Assembly (NCBI RefSeq): GCF_004364435.1
Contig: NZ_SOCT01000010.1
Span: 85,553-149,552, forward strand
Origin: Pseudomonas sp. LP_7_YM
GTDB taxonomy: Bacteria > Pseudomonadota > Gammaproteobacteria > Pseudomonadales > Pseudomonadaceae
Reading direction: 5' to 3'
DNA: 64,000 bases
Each line of letters opens with the position of its first letter. Position 1 is the stretch's first letter. Below are positions 44,670 through 53,246 of this stretch, piece after piece. Both the position numbers and the translations under genes were made by a program. The notes below the pieces were generated by a model. The model had not been told where the DNA came from, ran no database searches, and saw nothing but the letters and a program-made list of their open reading frames with translations.

Positions 44670-45311
44670 GTGTCAAGTACCGATGATGAAGAGCTGGTGG
44701 CGGTGAAGGACTGGTGGCAGCGTAACGGCAAGCCATTGGTCACCGGTGCTCTGCTTGCGGTGATCGTAGTGTTGGGCTGGCAGTTCTGGCACCGCTATCA
44801 GAACAATCAGGCTCAAGGTGCTTCAGCTTTGTACCAGCAGCTGCTGGAAACGGCGCTGACGCCAAGCGGTCAGGCGGATGCCGGTCAGGTTGCCGAAATC
44901 GCCGGCAAGCTGAAAAGCGAATTCGGTGGCACGGCCTACGCTCAGTACGGCAGCCTGTTCGTGGCCAAGGTCGCGGTCGACACTGGCAAGCTGGATGATG
45001 CGGCAAACGAATTGAAGGCTGTCAGCGACAAGCCAGCCAGCCCGACCCTGGGCGAAATCGCCCGTCAGCGCCTGGCTCGCGTGCTTGCTGCACAGAACAA
45101 GGCAGAAGATGCACTGAAGCTGCTCGACGGTGACGTCGACAAGTCTTTCGAAGCTGCCCGTGAAGAACTGCGTGGCGACCTGCTGGTGCAGTTGGGTCGT
45201 ACCGATGAGGCCTACGCTGCATACAAAAAGGCCAAGGCTGTACTGTCCGAGCAATCGGCAGTGGGCGGCCTGCAAATGAAGCTCGACGATCTGGCGAAAG
45301 GGGATGCGTGA
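44670..45311 (+). CDS. yfgM: YfgM-like TPR membrane protein
   Basis: A 213-residue protein with an acidic N-terminus, one transmembrane helix (PLVTGALLAVIVVLGWQFWH, about residues 23-42) and a periplasmic tetratricopeptide domain. In E. coli YfgM is an ancillary SecYEG and chaperone-network protein. The start is GTG at 44670 after TAGGAG. Its end overlaps the bamB start by 8 bases, the usual pairing. Confidence 0.9.
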   Translation: MSSTDDEELVAVKDWWQRNGKPLVTGALLAVIVVLGWQFWHRYQNNQAQGASALYQQLLETALTPSGQADAGQVAEIAGKLKSEFGGTAYAQYGSLFVAKVAVDTGKLDDAANELKAVSDKPASPTLGEIARQRLARVLAAQNKAEDALKLLDGDVDKSFEAAREELRGDLLVQLGRTDEAYAAYKKAKAVLSEQSAVGGLQMKLDDLAKGDA

Positions 45312-46455
45312 CGTGATTCGTTGGAAACATGCAGCATTGCTGGCCCTGGCCATTGTGGCCGCGGGTTGCAGCAGCAACAGCAAAAAGGAATTGCCTCCGG
45401 CCGAGTTGACGGACTTCAAGGCTGAAGTGTCCCTGCAGAAGCTGTGGAGCCGTTCGGTCGGTGACGGCCAGGGCGACATCTACAACATGCTGGTTCCAGC
45501 CATCGACGGCGAGAACATCTACGCTGCCGACGCTAAAGGTCTGGTCATGGCGATCAACCGCAGCAACGGTGACGTGGTCTGGAAGAAAGAGCTCGAGCAG
45601 CCTGTTTCAGGTGCAGTTGGCGTAGGTTCCGGCATGATCATGCTCGGCACGTTGCGTGGCGAAGTCATCGTTCTCGACGAATCGACCGGCGAGCAGAAAT
45701 GGAAGGCCAAGGCGACCAGCGAAGTGCTGTCCGCTCCAGCCACCAATGGTGATGTGGTCGTTGCCCAGACTCAGGACGACAAGGTTATCGGTTACGATGC
45801 CACCACTGGCGATCAGCGCTGGATCTACGAAAGCAGTCCTGCGGTACTGACCCTGCGTGGCACCGGTGCGCCGATCGTCACTTCGCAACTGGCTATCGCT
45901 GGTTTGTCGACCGGTAAGGTCGTGGCACTGGACACCACCAACGGCGTACCGGTCTGGGAGCAGCGTGTCGCTATTCCACAAGGTCGCTCGGAGCTGGATC
46001 GAGTGGTCGATATCGATGGTGGCCTGTTGCTGTCCGGCAGCACGCTGTACGTTGCGACCTATCAGGGCCGCGTTGCGGGTCTGGAACTGCAAAGCGGTCG
46101 CGTACTGTGGCAACGTGATGCGTCGAGCTATTCGGGCGTGGCCCAGGGCTTTGGCAGCGTTTACGTTTCCCTGGCCAACGGCACCGTGGAAGGGGTCGAT
46201 GAACGTTCGTCCACGGCACTGTGGAGCAACGACTCGCTGGCTCGCCGTCAGTTGGGTTCGCCTGAAGTGTTCTCCAGCTACGTAGCCGTCGGCGACATGG
46301 AAGGCTATCTGCATCTGCTCAGCCAGGTCGACGGTCACTTCGTTGGCCGGGAAAAGATCGACAGCGATGGTCTGCGTGCCCGCCCTCTGGTATCGGGTAA
46401 CACCATTTACGTTTTTGGTAACAGTGGCAAGCTGGAAGCCCTGACGATCAAGTGA
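45304..46455 (+). CDS. bamB: Outer-membrane assembly lipoprotein BamB
   Basis: BamB supports the BAM complex that inserts beta-barrel proteins. The 383-residue precursor has a lipoprotein signal ending AIVAAGC with the lipid Cys near residue 20, then an eight-bladed beta-propeller of PQQ-type repeats (for example GDVVWKKELEQPVSG and TGEQKWKAKATSEVLSAP). The start overlaps yfgM by 8 bases; a GTG at 45313 is an alternative. Confidence 0.95.
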   Translation: MRDVIRWKHAALLALAIVAAGCSSNSKKELPPAELTDFKAEVSLQKLWSRSVGDGQGDIYNMLVPAIDGENIYAADAKGLVMAINRSNGDVVWKKELEQPVSGAVGVGSGMIMLGTLRGEVIVLDESTGEQKWKAKATSEVLSAPATNGDVVVAQTQDDKVIGYDATTGDQRWIYESSPAVLTLRGTGAPIVTSQLAIAGLSTGKVVALDTTNGVPVWEQRVAIPQGRSELDRVVDIDGGLLLSGSTLYVATYQGRVAGLELQSGRVLWQRDASSYSGVAQGFGSVYVSLANGTVEGVDERSSTALWSNDSLARRQLGSPEVFSSYVAVGDMEGYLHLLSQVDGHFVGREKIDSDGLRARPLVSGNTIYVFGNSGKLEALTIK

Positions 46456-46501
46456 CGGCTGTCCATGCTGGAGGCGATCCGTGGCAACGGGTTCCTCTGG
46501 C

Positions 46502-46580
46502 AGCCCCGCTCTGACGGGGCTTGCGGCACTTCGGGTGCCGCTCCGAACTCCGGCCGCTGCCTTGCAGCGGCTTTTGTATT
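46502..46580 (+). terminator. Three successive hairpins, the last a rho-independent terminator
   Basis: The stems are AGCCCCG/CGGGGCT (46502-46521), GCGGCAC/GTGCCGC (46523-46541) and GCCGCTG/CAGCGGC (46553-46571) followed by TTTTGTATTTT. Only the third has a T tract. They fill the bamB-der gap. Confidence 0.7.
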
Positions 46581-46607
46581 TTCTGAAATAACGAAGTGGA
46601 GAGCCGC

Positions 46608-48077
46608 ATGGTTCCCGTAATCGCCCTGGTGGGTCGACCGAACGTCGGCAAGTCCACCTTGTTCAACCGCCTGACCAGGACTCGCGACGCCATCGTTGGC
46701 GACTTGTCCGGTCTGACCCGTGATCGCCAATACGGTGAGGCCAAGTGGCAAGGGCGTACCTACATCCTGATCGACACTGGCGGTATTTCCGGTGATGAAC
46801 ACGGTATGGACGAAAAGATGGCCGAGCAGTCGCTGCTGGCCATCGAAGAAGCCGATGTCGTGTTGTTCCTGGTAGATGCCAAAGCGGGCTTTACCGCCGC
46901 CGACCAGATGATTGGCGAGCACTTGCGCAAGCGCAACAAGACCTCGTATGTGGTCGCCAACAAGGTCGACAACATCGACCCTGACATGGCGCGTGCCGAG
47001 TTCGCCCCATTGGGCATGGGTGATGCCATTCCGGTAGCCGGTGCTCATGGTCGCGGCATCACGCAGATGCTGGAAATTGCCCTGCGCGAGTTCCCCAAAG
47101 ACGCCGATGAAGTGGAAGAGGGCGAAGAGGAAGTCGTCGCCGAAGGCGAAGAAGCCAAGCGCATTCCAGGTCCGAGCGAAAAAGACGGCATCAAGATTGC
47201 CATCATCGGCCGCCCGAATGTCGGCAAGTCGACGCTGGTCAATCGCATGCTCGGTGAAGACCGTGTCATCGTCTACGATCAGCCCGGCACCACGCGTGAC
47301 AGCATCTATATCCCGTTCGAACGTAACGACGAAAAGTACACGCTGATCGACACCGCGGGTGTGCGCAAGCGCGGCAAGATCCACGAGGAAGTCGAAAAAT
47401 TCTCCGTGGTTAAAACCCTGCAGGCCATCAAGGACGCCAACGTGGTGATCTTTGTGATGGACGCCCGTGAGGGTGTCGTCGACCACGACCTGAACCTGCT
47501 GGGCTTTGCGCTGGAAGCCGGTCGTGCGCTTGTCATCGCGCTGAACAAGTGGGATGGCATGGTGCCGAGCGAGCGCGACTACGTGAAGATCGAGCTGGAG
47601 CGGCGGTTGTTCTTCGTTGATTTCGCAGATATCCACTTCATCTCGGCGCTGCATGGCACGGGGGTGGGTAACCTGTACCAGTCGGTGCAGAACTCGTTCA
47701 AGTCGGCTGTTACTCGCTGGCCGACCAGCCGTCTGACCCAGATCCTCGAAGACGCGGTCAGTGAACACGCGCCACCGATGGTCGGCAGCCGTCGTATCAA
47801 GCTGCGTTACGCTCACTTGGGCGGTGCGAACCCACCGCTGATCGTGATCCACGGCAACCAGGTCGAAAAAGTGCCGAAGTCGTATGTGCGCTATCTGGAG
47901 AATACCTACCGGCGTGTGCTCAAGCTGGTAGGTACGCCTATCCGTATCGAGTTCAAGGGCGGCGAGAACCCGTACGAAGGCAACAAGAACACCCTTACTG
48001 ATCGTCAGGTCAACAAGAAGCGTCGGATGATGTCGCACCACAAGAAAGCCGACAAGAAGCGCCGCGACAAGCGCTGA
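46608..48077 (+). CDS. der: Ribosome-assembly GTPase Der (EngA)
   Basis: Der is a double GTPase needed for 50S subunit maturation. The ATG at 46608 gives 489 residues. Two G domains are visible: the first GRPNVGKST near residues 8-16, the second near 202-210, each with its DTGG or DTAG switch, separated by an acidic linker (DEVEEGEEEVVAEGEE). The KH-like domain and a very basic C-terminus (KKRRMMSHHKKADKKRR) follow. GTGGAG precedes the start by 7 bases. Confidence 0.97.
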   Translation: MVPVIALVGRPNVGKSTLFNRLTRTRDAIVGDLSGLTRDRQYGEAKWQGRTYILIDTGGISGDEHGMDEKMAEQSLLAIEEADVVLFLVDAKAGFTAADQMIGEHLRKRNKTSYVVANKVDNIDPDMARAEFAPLGMGDAIPVAGAHGRGITQMLEIALREFPKDADEVEEGEEEVVAEGEEAKRIPGPSEKDGIKIAIIGRPNVGKSTLVNRMLGEDRVIVYDQPGTTRDSIYIPFERNDEKYTLIDTAGVRKRGKIHEEVEKFSVVKTLQAIKDANVVIFVMDAREGVVDHDLNLLGFALEAGRALVIALNKWDGMVPSERDYVKIELERRLFFVDFADIHFISALHGTGVGNLYQSVQNSFKSAVTRWPTSRLTQILEDAVSEHAPPMVGSRRIKLRYAHLGGANPPLIVIHGNQVEKVPKSYVRYLENTYRRVLKLVGTPIRIEFKGGENPYEGNKNTLTDRQVNKKRRMMSHHKKADKKRRDKR

Positions 48078-48098
48078 ACGGGTCACGGACTTTCCTGG

Positions 48099-48123
48099 AA
48101 AAGGCGCGTATAGCGCCTTTTTT
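48099..48123 (+). terminator. Rho-independent terminator of der
   Basis: AAAAGGCGC and GCGCCTTTTTT form the stem with a 5-base loop, 22 bases beyond the stop. Confidence 0.85.
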
Positions 48124-48194
48124 GTGGGTGTTGTCTGGGCTATTCTGCGAGTCCCCGTGCCGTCCTGGAGCCGGGTGTGGAGCAGGAAAACCCG

Positions 48195-49343
48195 ATGATC
48201 ACCAGCAAATTGCCGAACGTAGGCACCACTATCTTCAGTGTGATGTCCCAGCTTGCAGCCGATACCGGAGCGATCAATCTGTCCCAGGGCTTTCCGGATT
48301 TCGATGGGCCCGACGCGCTGCGCGAAGCCCTCTGCCGCCGGATCATGGACGGGTTCAACCAATATGCGCCGTCGGCCGGACTGCCCGCATTACGGCAGCA
48401 GGTCGCAGCCAAGATCGAGCGCTCCTACGGTCGTCAGGTCAATGCCGACACCGAAGTCACCATCACGCCCGGTGCGACCCACGCAATCTTTTGCGCGATT
48501 CAGGCCGTCGTGCGCACGGGCGATGAAGTCATCGTGTTCGACCCGTGTTATGACAGCTACGAGCCTTCGGTCGAGCTGGCGGGCGGGCGTTGCGTGCACG
48601 TGCAACTCAAGGACGGCGAGTTCTCCATCGATTGGAAACAGCTCGGCGCGGCGCTGAGCCCCAAGACCCGCATGATCGTCATCAACACTCCGCACAACCC
48701 CAGTGGCGCCCTGATCACCCGTGAGGAACTGGACCGGTTGGCAGCGTTGATCCGCGACCGGGACATTTACCTTGTCAGTGACGAGGTGTACGAACATCTG
48801 GTATTCGACGGGGTGAAGCACGTCAGCGTCCTGGCGCATGAAGAGCTTTATGAGCGTGCTTTCGTAATCAGTTCGTTCGGCAAGACCTATCATGTGACCG
48901 GCTGGAAAACCGGTTACCTGATAGCACCGCCGGCGCTGACTGCCGAAATGCGCAAGGTCCATCAGTTCGTCGCTTTCTGCGGCGTTACCCCGCTGCAATG
49001 GGCCTTGGCCGATTTCATGGCCGCGTGCCCGGAACATGTCGAAGAACTGCCAGCGTTCTATCAGGCCAAGCGTGATTTCTTCTGCGACCGGCTGCAAACC
49101 TCGCGCTTCACCTTCACGCGCGCTGCCGGGACTTATTTTCAGCTGGTCGATTATTCGCAGATTCGACCTGATCTGAATGACGTCGAGATGTCGCTTTGGA
49201 TGACCCGAGAGCACGGGGTGGCGAGCATCCCGCCGTCGGTGTTCTATCAGAGTCCGCTGCCAGGTCAGCGTTTGATTCGCCTGTGCTTTGCCAAGCGTGA
49301 GGAGACGCTGCGTCTGGCAGCGGAAAAACTATGCGCGATTTAA
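48195..49343 (+). CDS. Methionine/glutamine-type aminotransferase (YbdL-like)
   Basis: A fold-type I PLP enzyme. The ATG at 48195 gives MITSKLPNVGTTIFSVMSQL, 382 residues, with a strong ribosome site (GGAGCAGGAAAA) in front; a GTG at 48177 is in frame but less likely. Family blocks are INLSQGFPDFDGP, NTPHNPSGALI and the PLP lysine in SSFGKTYHVTGWKTGY near residue 239. YbdL-type enzymes transaminate 2-oxo-4-methylthiobutyrate to methionine. The end overlaps the omega-amidase start by 13 bases, which supports a glutamine-transaminase/omega-amidase couple. Confidence 0.88.
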   Translation: MITSKLPNVGTTIFSVMSQLAADTGAINLSQGFPDFDGPDALREALCRRIMDGFNQYAPSAGLPALRQQVAAKIERSYGRQVNADTEVTITPGATHAIFCAIQAVVRTGDEVIVFDPCYDSYEPSVELAGGRCVHVQLKDGEFSIDWKQLGAALSPKTRMIVINTPHNPSGALITREELDRLAALIRDRDIYLVSDEVYEHLVFDGVKHVSVLAHEELYERAFVISSFGKTYHVTGWKTGYLIAPPALTAEMRKVHQFVAFCGVTPLQWALADFMAACPEHVEELPAFYQAKRDFFCDRLQTSRFTFTRAAGTYFQLVDYSQIRPDLNDVEMSLWMTREHGVASIPPSVFYQSPLPGQRLIRLCFAKREETLRLAAEKLCAI

Positions 49344-50122
49344 GCCAGCTGGAAAACCTGAACATCGCTCTGGTGCAGACCACCCTGGCCTGGCATGACT
49401 GCCAGGCCAATCATGCGCACTTCCAAGAGCTGTTGTTACAGGCGCAAGGCGCAGACCTGGTGATCTTGCCAGAGATGTTCACCACTGGGTTTTCCATGGA
49501 GTCCGAAGTGCTCGCCGAGCCTGAAAACGGTATCACCTCCCGGTGGTTGCTGGATCAGGCCAGGCGCCTGGATGCAGTGGTGACCGGCAGCATCATCATT
49601 CGCGCTGCCGATGGCAGTCATCGTAATCGCCTGCTGTGGGCGCGCCCCGACGGTGAGCTGTTGCACTACGACAAGCGTCATCTATTCCGGATGGCGGGCG
49701 AACACGAACATTACAGTCCGGGCGAGCGTCAGGTGCAGTTCGAACTCAAAGGCTGGCGGATCCGTCCGCTGATCTGCTACGACCTGCGTTTCCCTGTGTG
49801 GAGCCGAGGTGTGCAGGACACCGATCTGTTGCTGTATACCGCCAATTGGCCGGGGGCTCGGCGACAGCACTGGAATCGTCTGTTACCGGCGCGGGCCATC
49901 GAAAACCTGTGCTACGTCGCTGCGGTTAACCGGATTGGCATCGACGGCAAGGGCGTCGCTTACACGGGCGACAGCCAGGTTCTGGACTTTCAGGGTGAGA
50001 GCGTATTGAACGTCTGTGAGGCCGATGGCGTGTTTCAGGTGAGCCTGTGTGCGCAGCGTCTGGACGCATATCGGCAGAGTTTCCCGGCATATCTCGACGC
50101 TGATACATTCCAGATACACTAA
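49331..50122 (+). CDS. Nitrilase-family omega-amidase (YafV-like)
   Basis: A 263-residue carbon-nitrogen hydrolase. The catalytic triad is visible as Glu in LVILPEMFTTGFSME (near 48), Lys in LHYDKRHLFRMAGEH (near 114) and Cys in LICYDLRFPVWSR (near 148). YafV-type enzymes hydrolyse 2-oxoglutaramate, the product of glutamine transamination, to 2-oxoglutarate and ammonia. The 13-base overlap with the aminotransferase makes a joint pathway in methionine salvage likely. Confidence 0.88.
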   Translation: MRDLSQLENLNIALVQTTLAWHDCQANHAHFQELLLQAQGADLVILPEMFTTGFSMESEVLAEPENGITSRWLLDQARRLDAVVTGSIIIRAADGSHRNRLLWARPDGELLHYDKRHLFRMAGEHEHYSPGERQVQFELKGWRIRPLICYDLRFPVWSRGVQDTDLLLYTANWPGARRQHWNRLLPARAIENLCYVAAVNRIGIDGKGVAYTGDSQVLDFQGESVLNVCEADGVFQVSLCAQRLDAYRQSFPAYLDADTFQIH

Positions 50123-50127
50123 AGTCA

Positions 50128-50155
50128 TAGAGTTTGTAGGTAGAGCGGTCGATAG
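50128..50155 (+). promoter_or_regulatory. Sigma-28 (FliA)-like promoter of first FlxA-like gene
   Basis: TAGAGTTT (50128-50135), 12 bases, then GTCGATAG (50148-50155) resembles the FliA consensus TAAAGTTT-N11-GCCGATAA, with three mismatches and one extra spacer base. The second box lies 25 bases before the ATG, the same distance as in the paralogous gene at 50736. Confidence 0.45.
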
Positions 50156-50180
50156 CGTTGTACCAAAACAGGAGATCGGT

Positions 50181-50615
50181 ATGACCACCATCAGTATGTC
50201 CTCACTTGCGTCTTACTCCAGCAGCTTCACTGTTGCGATCAAGAAAGACGCCACCACGACCGCCAGCACTGACAGCGATACCTCCATCACGGCGACAGAT
50301 GCTTCGACCAGTTCTACCACGCAGGCCGGCGGCGCCGCTCCTGCAGGCGGGGCAGGCGGCAGCTCGAGTTCGTCCAGCGAAAGCGAGCAAGCGATCGAGA
50401 AGCTCGAAGCGCAGATCAAGGAAACCCAGAAGCAGTTGCAGGAACAGGAAGAGCAACTGGCGGCCGCTCAGGCCAGCAAAGGCTCCGACGAAGAAAAAGC
50501 CCAGCGCGCAATGGCCATTCAGGGCCAGATTTCGTCTACTTCTGCCACTCTTGCCACCCAGGAAGCCGCTTTGGTGCAGTTGGAGAAGTCCGGCAGCATC
50601 AACACCACCGCTTGA
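50181..50615 (+). CDS. FlxA-like coiled-coil protein, copy 1
   Basis: The ATG at 50181 after ACAGGAG gives a 144-residue protein. Residues 1-20 are MTTISMSSLASYSSSFTVAI; a Ser/Thr/Ala/Gly-rich linker runs to about residue 70, and residues 72-140 form a long coiled coil rich in Gln and Glu (IEKLEAQIKETQKQLQEQEE). The helical part resembles the FlxA family (E. coli flxA is a FliA-dependent gene of unclear function). No signal peptide or membrane helix is seen. It is paralogous to the next gene; both share the N-terminus, the coiled coil and the C-terminal TTA. The family assignment is from memory. Confidence 0.6.
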   Translation: MTTISMSSLASYSSSFTVAIKKDATTTASTDSDTSITATDASTSSTTQAGGAAPAGGAGGSSSSSSESEQAIEKLEAQIKETQKQLQEQEEQLAAAQASKGSDEEKAQRAMAIQGQISSTSATLATQEAALVQLEKSGSINTTA

Positions 50616-50683
50616 TCCTCCAACGCGAAAGCGCTCCATAGTCGTTGGCTGTGGGGCGTTTTCGCGCGCGTGAAATGATGCTC

Positions 50684-50710
50684 TTCAGTTCTTTGTAAGC
50701 GGGTCGATAC
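50684..50710 (+). promoter_or_regulatory. Sigma-28 (FliA)-like promoter of second FlxA-like gene
   Basis: TTCAGTTC (50684-50691), 11 bases, then GTCGATAC (50703-50710). The -35-like half is a weak match, the -10-like half similar to the box before the first copy. It is 25 bases from the ATG. Confidence 0.4.
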
Positions 50711-50735
50711 AAAGAGCACAGAACAGGAGTCCATC

Positions 50736-51146
50736 ATGACCACAATCAATACCAGTTCGTTGAGTGCCTATTCCAGCGTCTTCACTGCTGCCCTCAAAAA
50801 TGACGAGTCGACCAAAGGCGACGCCGCCACGGTCAATGTCAATCTGCGGGGGAGCGTCTACAAGGATCCACAGGCCAAAGGCACCGGCAGGGCTGACGAG
50901 CAGCCCTCGTCGCCGTCCGATCAAGCCATTGAGCAATTACAGGAACAGATCAAGCAGACTCAAAAGATCCTCCAGCAACAGCAGGCCCAACTGGCGGTGG
51001 CGCAGAACAGTAAGGCGCCCGAAGAAGAGAAAGCACAGCAAGTGATGGCGGTCCAGCAGCAGATTGCTGGAACCATGGCGCAGCTGAACGCCCAGCAGGC
51101 GGCTTTGCTGGAACTGATGAAGGGCACGGTCAGCACCACCGCTTGA
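50736..51146 (+). CDS. FlxA-like coiled-coil protein, copy 2
   Basis: A 136-residue paralogue of the preceding gene. It starts MTTINTSSLSAYSSVFTAAL, has a shorter basic linker, and a coiled coil at about residues 62-130 (IEQLQEQIKQTQKILQQQQ, then EEKAQQVMAVQQQIAGTMAQ). The ribosome site ACAGGAG and the upstream box have the same spacing as in copy 1. A terminator follows. Divergence between the copies is considerable in the linker, so the duplication is not recent. Confidence 0.6.
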   Translation: MTTINTSSLSAYSSVFTAALKNDESTKGDAATVNVNLRGSVYKDPQAKGTGRADEQPSSPSDQAIEQLQEQIKQTQKILQQQQAQLAVAQNSKAPEEEKAQQVMAVQQQIAGTMAQLNAQQAALLELMKGTVSTTA

Positions 51147-51162
51147 TCGTAAAGCCATCAAT

Positions 51163-51199
51163 GAAAAGGCCCTGAAGCGTTGGCTTCAGGGCCTTTTTT
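51163..51199 (+). terminator. Rho-independent terminator after the FlxA-like pair
   Basis: GGCCCTGAAGC and GCTTCAGGGCC form a perfect 11-bp stem with a 4-base loop, with A and T runs outside. Confidence 0.9.
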
Positions 51200-51280
51200 G
51201 TTGTCATGGCACATGAATGTAAGCGGTTAACGCTCCAGTTGGAGGTCATCCGAATCGTTTATTGGCTCATGCCTCAAGAC

Positions 51281-51372
51281 CTGTGGGAACGAGCTTGGTC
51301 ACCGAAGGGCCAGGACTTGCACTGCATCCAGGCGTCTGTCATCCGTCCGCGTGAGCAGGCTCATTCCCACAG
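51281..51372. repeat. Inverted pair of REP sequences
   Basis: CTGTGGGAACGAGCTTG at 51281 and, in reverse orientation, GTGAGCAGGCTCATTCCCACAG at 51351-51372. The arrangement is that of a Pseudomonas BIME between the FlxA-like pair and the end of leuA. Confidence 0.65.
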
Positions 51373-51404
51373 CAGCCCAGCGGCCCCCGCACCCCCGCCT
51401 ACTA

Positions 51405-53087
51405 TTACGCTGCCTGGGTGGTTTCGGCTTGCATCAATGCTCGGTTCAAGGCACTGAACAATGCCTTGAAGCTGGCGGTAGTGATGTTCTCGTCGATACC
51501 GACACCGTGGACAGCGCGCTCGCCGTTCACGCGCAGTTCGATATAGGCTGCGGCCTTGGCCGTGGTGCCTGCACCGATGGCGTGCTCGTTGTAGTCCATG
51601 ATTTCTGCCTTGACCGGCAAACCCGCAACCAGTGCTTCCAGCGCACCGTTGCCGCGGCCTTTCCAATGCAGATTGCTTTCGCCATCACCCTTGCCAGTGA
51701 CTTCGACTTCAACGGCGCTATGGCCGTTTTCTTCCTGCAGACGATGGCTGACCAGCGCGTACGGCTTGTTAGCCTGCAGGTACTCAGTCTTGAACAGCGA
51801 GTAAATCTGCTGCGCCGTCATTTCCAGGCCCAGACGATCGGTTTCACCCTGAACCACCTGGCTGAACTCGATCTGCATGCGGCGCGGCAGCGAGATGCCG
51901 TATTCCTGTTCCAGCAGATAGGTGATACCGCCTTTGCCGGACTGGCTGTTTACGCGAATCACTGCCTCGTAGCTGCGGCCGATGTCCGCCGGGTCGATGG
52001 GCAGGTAGGGCACTTCCCACAGCGCATCCTCTTTCTGCTGGGTGAAGCCTTTGCGGATAGCGTCCTGGTGCGAGCCGGAGAACGCGGTATGGACCAGGTC
52101 GCCGACGTAGGGGTGACGAGGGTGAACCGGAATCTGGTTGCACTCCTCAACAACCTTGCGCACGCCGTCGATGTCGGAAAAGTCCAGTTGCGGGTTCAGC
52201 CCCTGGGTGTACATGTTCAGGGCAACAGTCACCAAATCGACGTTACCGGTGCGCTCGCCGTTACCGAACAGGCAGCCTTCGACACGATCGGCACCGGCCA
52301 TCAGCCCCAGTTCGGTCGCGGCAACACCTGTGCCGCGATCGTTATGGGTGTGCAGGCTGATGATCACGCTGTCGCGACGGGTGATGTTGCGGCTGAACCA
52401 CTCGATCTGATCGGCGTAAATGTTCGGCGTCGCGACTTCAACCGTCGCTGGCAGGTTAAGGATCACTTTGTTCTGCGGTGTAGCGTTCCAGACCTCGATC
52501 ACCGCGTCGCAAACTTCCTTGGCGAAGTCCAGCTCGGTGGCGCTGAAGGTTTCGGGCGAGTACTCGAATTGCCACTGGGTTTCTGGCTGTTGGGCTGCGT
52601 ATTTGACGAACAGCTTGGCGGCGTTGACCGCGATGGCCTTGACTCCGTCCTTGTCCTGATTGAAGACGATGCGACGGAATGACGGCGACGTAGCGTTATA
52701 CAAATGCACGATGGCCTTTTTGGCGCCGCGCAGGGATTCAAAAGTGCGGGCGATCAGGTCCTCACGGCCCTGGGTCAGCACCTGAATCGTGGTGTCGTCC
52801 GGGATGTGGCCGTCTTCGATCAAGGTACGCACGAAGTCGAAATCGGTTTGCGATGCGGCGGGAAAGGAGGCTTCGATTTCTTTCACGCCCACTTGAACCA
52901 GGGTTTTCCAAAAGCGCAGTTTCTTGACCGAATCCATCGGCTCGATCAGCGACTGGTTACCGTCACGCAAGTCGGAACTGCACCAGATCGGCACCTCGAT
53001 AATGGTCTTGGTAGGCCAGGTACGGTCAGGCAAATCGATGGTCGGAAACGCACGGTATTTCGTCGAGGGATCTTTGAGCATGGTCAT
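51405..53087 (-). CDS. leuA: 2-isopropylmalate synthase (long form)
   Basis: LeuA condenses 2-oxoisovalerate with acetyl-CoA, the first committed step of leucine synthesis. The 560-residue protein has the metal and substrate motifs CSSDLRDGNQSLIEP near residue 37, SLHTHNDRGTGVA near 243 and GNGERTGNVD near 275, and a C-terminal regulatory domain that binds leucine. Leucine feedback inhibition is expected from the family. The start is MTMLKDPSTKYRAF; the in-frame ATG two codons later is an alternative. AAGGATTATTCAC precedes it. Confidence 0.96.
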   Translation of the reverse strand: MTMLKDPSTKYRAFPTIDLPDRTWPTKTIIEVPIWCSSDLRDGNQSLIEPMDSVKKLRFWKTLVQVGVKEIEASFPAASQTDFDFVRTLIEDGHIPDDTTIQVLTQGREDLIARTFESLRGAKKAIVHLYNATSPSFRRIVFNQDKDGVKAIAVNAAKLFVKYAAQQPETQWQFEYSPETFSATELDFAKEVCDAVIEVWNATPQNKVILNLPATVEVATPNIYADQIEWFSRNITRRDSVIISLHTHNDRGTGVAATELGLMAGADRVEGCLFGNGERTGNVDLVTVALNMYTQGLNPQLDFSDIDGVRKVVEECNQIPVHPRHPYVGDLVHTAFSGSHQDAIRKGFTQQKEDALWEVPYLPIDPADIGRSYEAVIRVNSQSGKGGITYLLEQEYGISLPRRMQIEFSQVVQGETDRLGLEMTAQQIYSLFKTEYLQANKPYALVSHRLQEENGHSAVEVEVTGKGDGESNLHWKGRGNGALEALVAGLPVKAEIMDYNEHAIGAGTTAKAAAYIELRVNGERAVHGVGIDENITTASFKALFSALNRALMQAETTQAA

Positions 53088-53168
53088 GTGAATAATCCTT
53101 TTTGTACTCAGGGCCGGGAGAGAGCGGCCAACCGATTAATAAGACGGACAGGGTCGAGGCACTGCGAA

Positions 53169-53246
53169 TCAGCCCGGCAGTCGTGCACTGACGAGACTGA
53201 GGCAGCGATGCTGACGCGGCAGAATGAGGGTGTGAGCGTTTTTCAT
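53169..53246 (-). CDS. Possible leuA leader peptide (25 aa)
   Basis: An ATG at 53246 opens a 25-codon ORF ending in TGA at 53169, 81 bases before the leuA start. It contains five leucine codons (three CTC and two CTG), spread rather than in a run. A GC-rich hairpin (GGCCG/CGGCC) lies between it and leuA but lacks a T tract. It may be an attenuation leader or a chance ORF. Confidence 0.3.
   Translation of the reverse strand: MKNAHTLILPRQHRCLSLVSARLPG

Noticed and set aside
46407..48362. 651-residue antisense frame across der
   Set aside because: Shadow of der; composition typical of antisense frames.
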